A stretch of DNA of 64,000 nucleotides from Petrosia ficiformis. Lineage: Eukaryota; Porifera; Demospongiae; Haplosclerida; Petrosiidae. Under the pieces are notes generated by a model. That model saw only the letters and a program-made list of their open reading frames with translations, was not told the origin of the DNA and ran no database searches. The position numbers were made by a program, and so were the translations under genes. This document shows, one piece after another, positions 22,333 through 34,800 of the stretch. The DNA lies in assembly GCA_947044365.1 (NCBI GenBank), contig OX345648.1, positions 4,158,096-4,222,095 on the forward strand. The letters are read 5' to 3'. Each line of letters begins with the position of its first letter. Position 1 is the stretch's first letter.

Positions 22333-24698
22333 ATGGAAGAAAGCAGAACTAGTCACGATACATCACAGTCTCACAAGATGCCCAATAGAATATCATTCAC
22401 AACTTGTGTTGATAATATACGTGAAGGATTGAGAAAAATTAGAGGTTGCAAGGATATTGATGAAGATATCTTACAGCCTACAAAGAATCCTGTTCATTAT
22501 AAATACCAACAAGAGTTACATCAGAAGTCAGAAAAGTTTACTAAAAACTATAAGTACAGTGATAAATCTAGATCTATAAGTCATAATAAGAGCCAAGCTG
22601 GAACACAGAAGAGTAATTTTGACAATTTTTTAGATAGTATTCCCAAGTTGGACTCTGTTAATAGAACCATTGGATGGGTGCTTCACTCAGAACCTGCTTG
22701 TGGGAGTAGAGAGTCATTGTGTAGTCTTCCAATGAGAGGTACAATACTTCCAACACGCTATACACCAGGCAATGATTATCCAAGCAGTAATGATGATTCT
22801 GTGACGGCAGTTTCAAGCTATGAAAGTGCACGTGGTACTTATGGAAGAGGAACTCCACCTGTTTTAGATAGCGACAGACCTCATTTGGATGAACTATTCT
22901 ATCAGCTACAGCAGAAGCAGGAGAGAAAGGCCAGGCAGCAACTAATAACTTCCGGTCAGCAGCACTTGTTAAGTTATAATCTTCTTGATGTTTATTCACA
23001 TCAAGTTCCAGGATTACCACTAGGAACAACACCTGAAATTGTACCATTCATGGCTTGTCCATCATGTGTTCCATGGCCAGACAACAGAAATAGATATACT
23101 GGGCTATTGCGTACTGCACATCAGCCTTTGACAACAGTCAATTATCATTGCAAGTGGCTTCATTGTACTAGACAATTCACATCAGCTAAAGAACTGTTTT
23201 CTCATGTAGAGCAGATACATATACATGCATATGGCGCTGGAGCAAGAAACAGACTAGTATGCAAATGGGCAAATTGTAACAAGACATATTTTGCTAGATA
23301 TAAACTTCTTCTACATGTTCATACTGAGCATTGCAAAGAGTTTGTTCACTGTAGCATACCAAGAATTTCAGTAAGGATTTTTACTATACATGCATACATA
23401 GAATAATATTTTACTAAAATCTGTTCACCTCAAAATTAGGATGTATCGACTTTATAAATTATGTAATATAGTGTATATTTTAATCTCATGCATCACTTTT
23501 AAAAAATAATGGGTTATTTTAAGCCTCATTCGGTTACATGAGTTTAAATTCCTCATGCTTGAGACTGTTAAAATCCATGCTGATTTCTTTTCTTGCTAGG
23601 TAATGATATCGATTAATAGTAATCTTTTCATCTTGATTAATATTGACTAGTATAAGATACATGCCATAATAAAGAATACAATTTTAACTTCAGTTGTAAA
23701 TATACAGATGTACTATCCATTGGGAATATAATAATTCTTTTAAATATGATTATTGGGTTCCATTAGGAACATAATAAACCTGTTTACAACAGTAAGTAAA
23801 CATTGTATTTCAATTCAGAAATAATTTATAGTATTGGTTACTTCATATAGAGCATATGAAAAAAGCAAATGAAACTCATCAATCACTTTTTATGGTACAT
23901 AAGGTCATTGATTATACTGCAACTTAATAATGAAGCTGAAATTTAGACTTCACAATATGGTCACACCAAACTAAATACTGGAAACTGCACAGACTCGCAT
24001 AAGCACTATATATCATAAATGTAAGAATAATTTTTCTAAAGTCAAGATGAACATAAATGACCTTTATATCATAATTAGTTTCGTGCTGCTTGTGTTAGTA
24101 TAAAATCGTGTTGGAAATGGATTTTTTTATACAACAAATTATTCTTTTTTTTCTTGTTGTTGATGTTATTACTCGTGTAGATACCTCATACAAAAATGGA
24201 AGTTGAAAATCAATGGTTGAAACCCAAATCACCACATGGAATGGTAAATAATGACAATGTATTATAATCAGATGTGGTACTTTTTTTTACAATGTCAATA
24301 GGATATGAACGAGCCTTCACTGAATAGAAGATGGAGCAAGCAGTCGGAATTTATGTCCAAAACGTTAGTTTCAAGTAATATTTAGAACATTCTTTACCTA
24401 GATCTAGGGGGGGGGGGGGGGGGTTGGTCTACGCAGGCATGTCGATTTTGAATCTTAAGATTGCAGTGTGAAGGAAAGCATCATGGTTTGATTATAGGCC
24501 TATCAATCCAAAAAGCATACCCAAGACTAAAGCATGGTTGATCAGCTTTTTCAATCAGTGTAGTAGGCACTGCATGAAGTCAATACACTTTTCACTATAT
24601 GTGTAATGATTCATTTGTTTTTTCTTGCCATGCACAGAATGCGATATAGGAATCAAAATCGGGCTCGGAGACAAAAGAAAAATTTCTTTGAACAATGA
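22333..24698 (+). CDS. Two-finger CWCH2 zinc-finger protein related to GLI/GLIS-type fingers, 4 exons
   Basis: Probable nucleic-acid-binding protein of unknown role. Exons: 22333-23370, 24181-24243, 24302-24363, 24638-24698, giving about 407 aa. The first two-thirds have no recognised domain and are rich in Ser, Gln and Tyr. Near residues 270-330 are two C2H2 fingers, CKWLHC-x12-H-x4-H and CKWANC-x12-H-x4-H. Both have the Trp two residues after the first Cys that defines the tandem CWCH2 motif of Zic/Gli/Glis and ARID2-like proteins. FARYKLLLH closely resembles finger 2 of GLIS proteins. No fingers 3-5 follow: after a splice site the protein ends in a short basic tail (NRARRQKK). The start is uncertain. 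The frame is open upstream to a splice acceptor at 22266-22267, and ATG 22333 is the first Met. An ARID2 relationship is possible but no ARID domain is seen. Confidence 0.7.
23420..24066. mobile_element. Interrupted MITE family A copy
   Basis: The left part (TGTTCACCTCAAAATTAGGA, 23422-23500) and right part (about 23905-24066, ending GTCAAGATGAACATAAATGA) resemble the two halves of family A. They are separated by about 400 bp of unrelated AT-rich sequence. It lies in the first intron of the zinc-finger gene. Confidence 0.45.
24407..24423 (+). repeat. Poly(G) run
   Basis: Seventeen consecutive G residues in an intron, preceded by GATCTA and followed by TTGGTCTACG. A similar 16-G run starts the element at 50825-51147. 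Confidence 0.8.
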
Positions 24699-25076
24699 TT
24701 TACCCAATCTGCAATTGTGTTCATTAATTTTAATTATATTTCAAACTGTTGAACACACAAGCACACATACACAGTAGCAGCAACCAAGAACTCACAACTT
24801 CATAGCAAGAAGTAATTAAAATAATCATGTAGTTGTTGCTATATTGTGTATGAGGCAAATTTTGTAGCATGCTTATGATGGTATGTAATAACAAATTGCT
24901 AAGTTATATATTGCCGAAGTCCAGGCTAAATTGATCATGATGAACTTCAAGTCTGTGTTAATATGTTGCTTCAGAGTACAACACTGTTCTACTTCCTTTC
25001 AAAATGATCAATGATGCACAGTAATAATTATGTTTCTAGTATGAGCGTTTGAAACAAGTGTATATAGAGAAAAAAA

Positions 25077-25571
25077 CATCCCTATATTTGCTTTGTGATG
25101 ACTATGTATTAAGCATTGCTGATGGCACTAGTGTCTCTACCTTTCTGTGTACTCCTGAAGACGTAAGCGTAAGCCTAATTGCAGTCTAAATACACAGATG
25201 TCTGATGAACTGACTGAGGTACTCCTTCAAGGTTCTAAATGATGACTTCCTCGTGTCTGAAACTCAACAACTTATCATACTTACTTGTTAAAGATTCTTG
25301 CAGAATATCTATACTGTTTCTCTGCTATATACAACAGTTATTAGCAGTTTTACATCCTTTCTGAATCTTCCTGGCTGGTCTGTAGCTCAAACGCGCGTTC
25401 CTTTACGCGCCACGCCCATTAATTGACCGAGCCCCCGGGAATGACGCAACTTCCTTAACTACATATACAACGCATAGTCGCGCAAGTGACACAAGAATAT
25501 AATTATATATAATTTTATATAAAATTATATTTATAATACATTAAACCCCGTGGAAAGCAATTATAGGGATG
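25077..25571. mobile_element. Dispersed repeat family C, full-length MITE-like copy
   Basis: The element is about 495 bp. The left end CATCCCTATATTTGCTTTG and right end GGAAAGCAATTATAGGGATG are inverted repeats of about 19 bp. Partial copies: 15965-16352; 48505-48760 (opposite strand); 61975-62162 (opposite strand, carrying the other terminus); right ends only near 42420 and 42732. It is non-coding and lies between the zinc-finger gene and ABAT. Confidence 0.7.
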
Positions 25572-25822
25572 GCCCTACGGGCCATAAAAAGGGTGTGGCG
25601 ATTAATTTCGCAATTCAACGTTACGTAATGATTATTTGTTGACTACACCTATCACACCATGCATCGGCCCACCCTTTGTTTGATCTACCTGGAACTAGTT
25701 CTTCTGGTTGGCGTCTGCATACTTGTTATTAGTACTTACTACTTGTTTGATCGGCACCCAAGTTCAGAAAGAAGCTGCTTCCCTCTCTTTGCTGAACTAC
25801 AGGCCGATTTCTAAACAATTAA

Positions 25823-28800
25823 ATGCAGAGAATTGTTCCTGTCCAAGTCAGATCCTTTTATTATCCACTGATATGTCGGGCAACATTAGCTACAGGACCA
25901 GCTCATGTGCCATATCGCACTAAATTTGAACTTGCAAAGCAAGTTGGAGGAACATGGAAACGTAAGTCATCATATAATGTTATAGTATTCTGTTTATCCA
26001 TTATCAGAGAGATATTTCTTTTAATTCTTTTATCTATTCTTTATCTATTTGCAAAAAAAAGGTCATATACCCATATATAGACCTGACCTGATTTGAGGTC
26101 TATATATACAACCTAACCACAAATGGGAGTTTCTATTGGATGATGTTCTTGTACTATATATATATATATATATAATTATATATAATATTATATTTGCAAT
26201 AATTAATATAATATATATCCTGATACGGCAAAACTTCAAAGTAACCACAGGTTTTAGAAATCAGATATAAAACCTGCCCTCAACCACAGCGACACAAACT
26301 GCAATACTACAATACTCACCTGGTCTAAACTCAAGACGAAACATTAGAAGAAGCTACACACAGTTTTGCCTTTCCAGAAATATATTCATTATAACATGCC
26401 CACTTGTGCTATAACAGGATTTATAATTGCCTCACCCTCAGGTGATTATAAATCTGATATAGCACTTATAGGTGTGTTATAACATATTTATAAAAAATAT
26501 ATTACAATTATTTAAATATATAATTATAATGAATACACCAGTAAGTCTTCTGAAAGGGCAATCGTGAGTTGTAAAAATTATCGTAACTTAATATCAGAAA
26601 TATTTTAGAAAAGGCCTGTTGTATTTTGATCCTTGTATATCGATTATATTAATTATGTAATATAACAATGGATGCCTGTAACTGTATTGTGAGTCAAACA
26701 GCTGCAACTATTATCTATATCTCTGATAATGATACTCATTGATAAGAAAGTGAATCTTCAGGCACCAACCCTGATACTGTTAATTTGTTGTAAAATTAAT
26801 GATAAGCACTGTGTGTACATTGTATAACTATAACACTATTATACATTCATTTTCATTGCATTACAGTATAATTTTGATTGGCTCTGAGAAAACCAGACTT
26901 ATGAATTAATACATAATTTTGAGATGCATCACTAATGTCTTACCTTTTCATTGATACATTCAGTGAGACTTGAAGACCTCCAATAGCCTCTGCTATAGCT
27001 AACTTACAGAATTAAATTACAGTTTAAAAAAAAAATTTTATCTGTGTTTTTCTCAAAATGGAAGATTAATGACTTTGCCGGTTAACTGGCTTGTTGTGGC
27101 TTTGGCTTTATCTCAATTGGAATGTCTGATATACCATTCAAGAGCTAATTTAATGTTCTATTCAAGATAAACAAAAAAATCATTTCAGGAAATTTTAATC
27201 CATAAGCCTGAGTCAGTCACATATATACATGTATAATACTACAGCATTAGTAATACCTCCTTTAAAATGTCATTAATTTTTATTATACATAACATTAGAT
27301 CTTAACATTCTTGATGGAGGTTTAACAGGCCCAGTTATCAAGACAGCAGTTCCTGGACCAAATTCAATGGTAAGTGGAAATCAGACATGGGGTGAAGTAT
27401 GTACTTTGTTACTTGTGCTTAGTGCTTGCTTACTCATTGTTTAATTCGGCTGTGCTGTGTTTATGCTTCGTATTGTTAATATTAGTGATCATGTCATTCA
27501 ATTATTACTTAAGCACTTGCCAAAGTACTTTTACATGTATTTATGTTTTTAGGGGAAGTTATTACTTGTTACTGGAATGTAAACACTTACAAGTGCTTTT
27601 AAAGTACCTCATCCATATATATCTGTTCATATCTAAACTGAATTCATATTATTACTTAACCAGTATGATAACTATGCTAGTTATTTCATGTAACTTCATT
27701 AACTGTAACTGTTTACGATGAAACTGCACTTTCCCTTAAAATGACTAGATTGTATGATAACCAGCGCCTCCAACTACACGAATGTTTCCATATTTATATA
27801 AAATTATATGAATAATAATGCAGATTATGGAAAATCACACTAAAAGTATGAAAAGTGCATGTGCTCTGAGCCTTTGACTAAAAACATGGAAGTGTCTTTC
27901 AGTAGCAGCTCAGCATCTAGTAAAGGCTCTAGTAGTGAGTAGTGAGTACAGCTAGTAGTGTAAACTGCGTTACAGTTAGTGATAGTGTACCTGCCAGGAA
28001 GAAGACTAAACTTTCAAACTTAATTGACCAGGACCAGCTGTACTGAATATCTGAATGCATATGCTATTCAAAATACGGGAAGTCTCATAAAAATACTGAA
28101 GATTATAAATATTATCCATTGTTCTATGTTTGCTTTCACCGCTCAATAATTATATTCATAATTAAAATTAATATTACACTGAAAAGAGCAATGTCGTTGG
28201 AGGCACTGGATAATACAATAGTGAATGGTGGGTACATGATGAAAGAGCTACCTACATGTATGATGTAACGAATCTATAAACTAGCTATACTTGTACCTAT
28301 ATCTTTGATAGTTCAAGTCACAGATACATGTAGTGTTGTTTTAGTTTAACTATAACTATAACTAAAACCCCTTTTAGTAAGACATTTTGACTTTTAGTTA
28401 ACTGAACTACAACTAAATTATAAGTCTATTGCAATAACTACAACCAACTAAAACCCTTTTAGTAAGCCTAGTATAATTTTAGTTAATTAAACTATAACTA
28501 AACTAAAAATTTTAGAAACCAGTCATACTGTAACTATAACTAAAAGTAGTCATTGATGTCGTACTAAAACAATACCAGTTGCAAATTAATAATTTATGCT
28601 AAAAACTTCCAAAGGGGGCAAGAATTTAGTAAGGGAATGTCATAAAATATAAATTATTAGTTGTTACTCATCAAAATTGATAGTGCTTGAAATACTCAAT
28701 TAAATTAGTTATGGCACTATAGCAACTACATGTACATGTACATGTGTATGTATCCATAGTAACCTGTACAACTAACTAAAATTAATTTATCTATTCATTG

Positions 28801-31800
28801 TAAATCATACTACCAAATCCATTTAGTATTTGTAGTGTGTGTATTAAACTACATGTATTTGTGATTATTCTACATGTACATTTGTCAAAATTTAGTACCA
28901 GCAACAAATAGTCACCTTACGATAATTACATGTACTACTTTTCATTATAGTTGACATTCACTTTGTTTCTACTTATTTTTACACAGAAATTACTTCATCA
29001 GCTGGGAAATGTCCATGTATGTCACTCTATTAATGTTGACCAAATCCATTCACTCATGTACATAATTATGCATACTCATACATCCCTTTTCCCTGTAATC
29101 ATAAGCTGCTACAATCAGCCCCAACCCTGCCCAGGACCCCCCCTGGATCTGCCTCTAGATGGGTCAAAAGATTAGATGGATGGATGAATAGATGAGTGGA
29201 TGAAATTTCTTTTGGCCATTCATTCATTTGTCCATCTATTCTCCCATTTAACCACCCAACCACCCACTCATTCACAACCATCCATTCATCCACCCCCACC
29301 CATTCGATTCCAGTGTATGCTCTTAATACATGTACACATGTATGTATAATGTAATTATGTCATATTCATACGATCACTTTCTGTTTATAAATAACAGCAA
29401 AAATCAATGGTCTTTTTCTTTGCTGATTATGAGAATTCTTATGGAAACTATATCATTGATGCCGATGGTAATGCACTCCTGGATGTCTACCAACAGTTTG
29501 GTTCTTTGCCATTAGGTAAGATTAAGGTGTACCACAATATCTAATGTATATTACAATCATCCAATGAGAAGGTTTACTGAAGCTTAGTCACACTTCAATT
29601 TATTGACTACATTGTAATTACTAATTGGTGATATTATTGTCATGTTTTGTACTCCCATCACCTCATGTACTCCCATCACCTCATGTGCTCCCATCACCTC
29701 GTGTGCTCCCATCACCTCATGTACTCTCATCACCTCGTGTACTCCTATCACCTCATGTGCTCCCATCACCTTGTGTACTCCCATCACCTCATGTGCTCCC
29801 ATCACCTCATGTACTCCCATCACCTCATGTACTCCCATCACCTCGTGTGCTCCCATCACCTCATGTACTCTCATCACCTCGTGTACTCCTATCACCTCAT
29901 GTGCTCCCATCACCTTGTGTACTCCCATCACCTCATGTGCTCCCATCACCTCATGTACTCCCATCACCTCGTGTACTCCCATCACCTCATGTACTCTCAT
30001 CACCTCATGTGCTCCCATCACTTCATGTACTCCCATCACCTCATGTGCTCCCATCACTTCATGTACTCTCATCACCTCGTGTACTCCCATCACCTCATGT
30101 ACTCTCATCACTTCATGTGCTCCCATCACCTCATGTACTGTCATCACCTCATGTGCTCCCATCACTTCATGTACTCTCATCACCTCGTGTACTCCCATCA
30201 CCTCATGTACTCTCATCACCTCATGTGCTCCCATCGCTTCATGTACTCCCATCACCTCATGTGCTCCCATCACTTCATGTACTCTCATCACCTCGTGTAC
30301 TCCCATCACCTCATGTACTCTCATCACTTCATGTGCTCCCATCACCTCATGTACTGTCATCACCTTTGTACTAACCTTTGCGGAGGGTTACAATCATTTG
30401 TTTTGTGTGACTGTTTGTGTTAACAATAATTCTAGTACACCAAATGTTGTGTGTTAAACATTACTCAACTATAATTTCAACATATGAACATAATCATGAG
30501 CTGAGCAGCTGATGTGAAGGAGTGTCCAGCTGTATTACTTTCAGAGTTGCATATAAATGAAACAATACATGTACATGTAGATGATCACCTCTCAACTTTT
30601 TTAATAAAATAAAATCTAACAGCTAGTCTGGTCTATACACAGATTAGAGAGTGGTACTGCTCCATGCTAAATTAGCTTAGGGGGAATACTGGTTTATATA
30701 GTTTAGAGTGATACTGCTCCATGCTGAATCAGCTGAGGGAGAATACTGGTTTATGTAGTTTAGAGTGGTACTGCTCCATGCTAAATCAGCTTATGGAGAA
30801 TACTGCTTTATATAGTTGGGTTGTGATATTGGTGCTCTTACCCTGCTAATAAATGCACACTATATTGTTAGAGGAAAGGCCATTATATAGTGATAATTGT
30901 ATATTTAATTAAATACAGATTATAATCAGTAAATGAAGTCCACAGAAAAACAGACACTCCTTTCCAAGGAACAACTTGACCATAGCTGAACCTGAACCAT
31001 TCGATCAAGAGGCTCAAGCTCTAACCACTATGCCACGCTGCCTCCTTTAAAAAAAAGAGTGCTCATCAAATTAGGACTTTTGATAGGAATGACATTTCTG
31101 TGGACTTCATTTACTCATTTAACACCTATAGGATGGTTAATCCTAACCAACTTCTCTCTACACAGGGTATAACCATCCTGCAATGCATGAAGCCATTAAC
31201 AAACATACCACAAGAACTTATCTTGCTGCCCGTCCAGCACTGGGCAAGATACCTCCATTGAATTATACAGATCAGCTTCATTCTACATTGCTCTCTGTAA
31301 GTTCACCAAGTTAATGATATAATCTATTTTATCAATTTCTCTTATTATAATTATTATGTATTATGTATTATGTACATGTACATGTACGTGGTGATAGTAT
31401 GAATTGTCTTCAAATGAATGTACAAAAATGAACAATTTTAAGAGTATAGTTTGAATTTTTGAGCAAAGTTGATGCGTGTATGTATTTCTAGACCTACAGT
31501 ATAGTTCTCTCTATAGACACAATTAATTATGATTATATTGTCACTAACAGCATTAACTCTTTGTTAATTGGCTCAAGATGTATTCCCAATGGTGCACACA
31601 CTAATCATTGTTGAGCCTATTTGGCCCATGCTTCAAAAAGTATCAGAAACTCAAATGTACTATTAGTATAATTACATTATGTTTCAGTAAATATACATTA
31701 TACATTGAACTTATTTAATAAATGACTAGCATTTAGTTGGATGCTAAGCATTCACATAATTAATTTACCAATGTGATATAACATAACACATACATGTATC

Positions 31801-34800
31801 CAGGCAAACCTGTAAATTAATACTGACTTAACCTGTTTTTAAAAGTTGTATTACGAGTATGATTACATCATTGTATTTATCTAAATTAATCAAAACATCC
31901 TTTACACATGTTAATTAAAATTGTCTTTGTACAAATGAACAGTAACATTTATTTATACTTCATTCTTAAAACTTAGTATAATACAAATGTATTTGATAAT
32001 TCAAAGCATGAATACATATATACAGACCTTGTCAGACCTCGTCTATCAAGAACTAGGTACTTTAGAGCCTCAGTATGGTCCGGTACAAGCATGGTTCTGA
32101 ATTGGATGATTGAGCGATTGTAACTGATCGGGATGTCCTTTGGTACAGTATTGGTTAAATTAGCAGAGCTTAATTTTGCGTGAGTATTCAGGAAAGTTAG
32201 TGGTAGAAAGTCTAAAGGTTCCTACTCATTAAAACTGAACTATGTTCTATTGATAATAATATATGTAAACTGAACATTGTGTTACTATAATATTTATTTA
32301 CATCACTCTTGCTCCCTTAAATAGGTACCAGGTAATGTGGCTCTATTGAATCCCATAGTGTATGAGCTTCTGCTATGAACATTCAGTTTTTTAATACTAT
32401 GTGGCAAGCTTATGCTGCCAATGCTCTATGATAGGAGCTGACCTTCAATTGAATCCACCATAGTGCTATAATAAGCTGTGTGGCAAGCTTATACTGCCAC
32501 CATAGTGCTGTAATAAGCTGTGTGGCAAGCTTATACTGCCACTGTTATGATACTAGCTTGACATGTTGTTATATATTTTATCACAGCTCTAGTTTAGAAT
32601 CTGTAGTCCTGCACTTCAATAATTTTACAGCTCTAATTTCAACTTTTAGATAGATTTGTGATAGTATATGCCTTTAAAGCAAACGGTGTCTGTCGACATC
32701 TTGTAGTTGGAAGATCAGCCAGCAATAGTTAATTGTCATGGCGTGTGTTCAGTTCATGTATTATATTTGTTTGTGTACATTTTTTAGTTCTTATTCTTCT
32801 TCAACAGATTGCTCCACCTGGTCTGCAGTATGTACAACCAATGATGTGTGGTTCGTGTGCTAACGAAAATGCAATGAAATCAGCATTCATTTGGTATATG
32901 GTAAGTTACTGAATTTGTTTATAACATACACATGTAGACCAAGAAAGATGGAGATAGAGACAGACATACAGACAGATAGAGATGAACAGACAGATAGAGT
33001 CAGAGACAGAGACAGACAGACGGACAGACAGACAGATAGAGACGGACAGACAGATAGAGACAGACAGACGGACAGACAGACAGATAAAGACGGACAGACA
33101 GATAGAGACAGACAGACAGACAGATAGAGACGGACAGACAGATAGAGTCAGAGACAGAGACAGACAGACAGACGGACAGAGACAGACAGACAGACAGGCA
33201 GAGGCAGAAAGATGGAGACAGAGACAGACAGACAGATGGAGACAGAGACAGACGGACAGACAGACAGATAGAGGAGAGGGAGAGACAGACAGACAGACAG
33301 ATAGACAGACAGACAGATAGAGACAGACAGACAGACAGATAGAGGAGAGGGAGAGACAGACAGACAGATAGAGACAGAGACAGACAGACAGACAGAGACA
33401 GACAGATAGAGGAGATGGAGAGACAGATAGATTTACTGCTTTTTTGATCAATATACTTTAATGAAGCTAAATCATAAATGATGAACAAAATAATTCAACT
33501 TGCACTTAACTACAATATAGATATAATTGTACTTCTGAGCTGCTGTTATAACTCCATCTTATGGTGTTGTTTCATTTATTTATAAAACACTTTTTATTTA
33601 GACAAATAAGAGAAATGGAAAACCTTTGTCAAAGAATTCAGATGAGCTGATCAGTGCCATTAATAATCAGGTCCAACTCCTATAATTTGTAATGTATGTT
33701 CTTTAAGGCTGGGACGAGTTCGAAGGTTCGCATGCGTTTTTTAATATTTTTTTTTATCCTTTCACCTTGATTGGCTGTAGAAAGCCTCCAAAATTGAATT
33801 ATTGGTTTGTAACAAGTATTAGTCTTGTTCCTGTCACTGTTTCTACTTGGATTTAGCATCACTGGACTGAGAAATGAGACAGAAGCAGCCAGCAGCACAA
33901 CCTCAACTTTACCAGAACACGCCCACATTAATAACTGTGCATACATTGAGTGTACAAGTGTGTGTGTGCAAACATTGAAGTGGGTGTGGCAACGAAGCTT
34001 TGAAGGGAGAATTTAGATTCGAATGCACAGAAATCGAACAAAGGTTTGTACATTCAAAGCTTTTTCCCAGCCTTAATTTTCTTGTCTCTATTAATTATTC
34101 AGTTTGTGAGATGTTATCATGTTAAGCCATTTAATTACAAATTTACAAATTTACACCTTTGGAAAATATTTTGTTACTTTTCATCTGTAATTAATTCTAC
34201 TCTCAAAAATATACTAATTAGGCAAGGTATTTTATTATGTATACATACATGTTCATGTATATGTACAAGATATAATATTATGTACATACACCCACATGTA
34301 CATGTACATGATATATTATTGTGTACATACATGTACATGTACATGATACATGTATATTATTGTGTACATACATGTACAGTAGTATATATCATTATGTACA
34401 TACATGTACATGATATATTATTGTGTACATACATGTACATGATATATTATTGTGTACATACATGTACAGTAAGATATATTATTATGCACATACATGTACA
34501 TGTACATGATATATTATTGTGTACATACATGTACAGTAAGATATATTATTATGCACATACATGTACATGTACATGATATATTATTGTGTACATACATGTA
34601 CAGTGTACATGTACAAGATATATTATTATGTACATACATGTACATGATATATTATTGTGTACATGTACAAGATAAATTTTGTGTGTGTACACAACTTGGC
34701 TGCATGAGACTAATTACTACACAAACATTTTTGCATACATGTATGTACACACTCAATTAATTACATGTATTACATGTATTTTTATTCATGTAGCCTCCAG

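Noticed and set aside
25708..25923. Frame resembling a secretory signal peptide
   Set aside because: It lacks an ATG start and overlaps ABAT exon 1 in another frame. The ABAT frame is supported by family conservation and splicing.
29584..30457. Long open frames (about 250-270 codons) on both strands
   Set aside because: They are produced by the 18-bp, stop-free minisatellite. Several frames are open at once and the products are simple repeats.
32891..33488. Open frames rich in D/R/Q/T or C/L/S/V
   Set aside because: Translation of a (GACA)n microsatellite, with no independent coding evidence.
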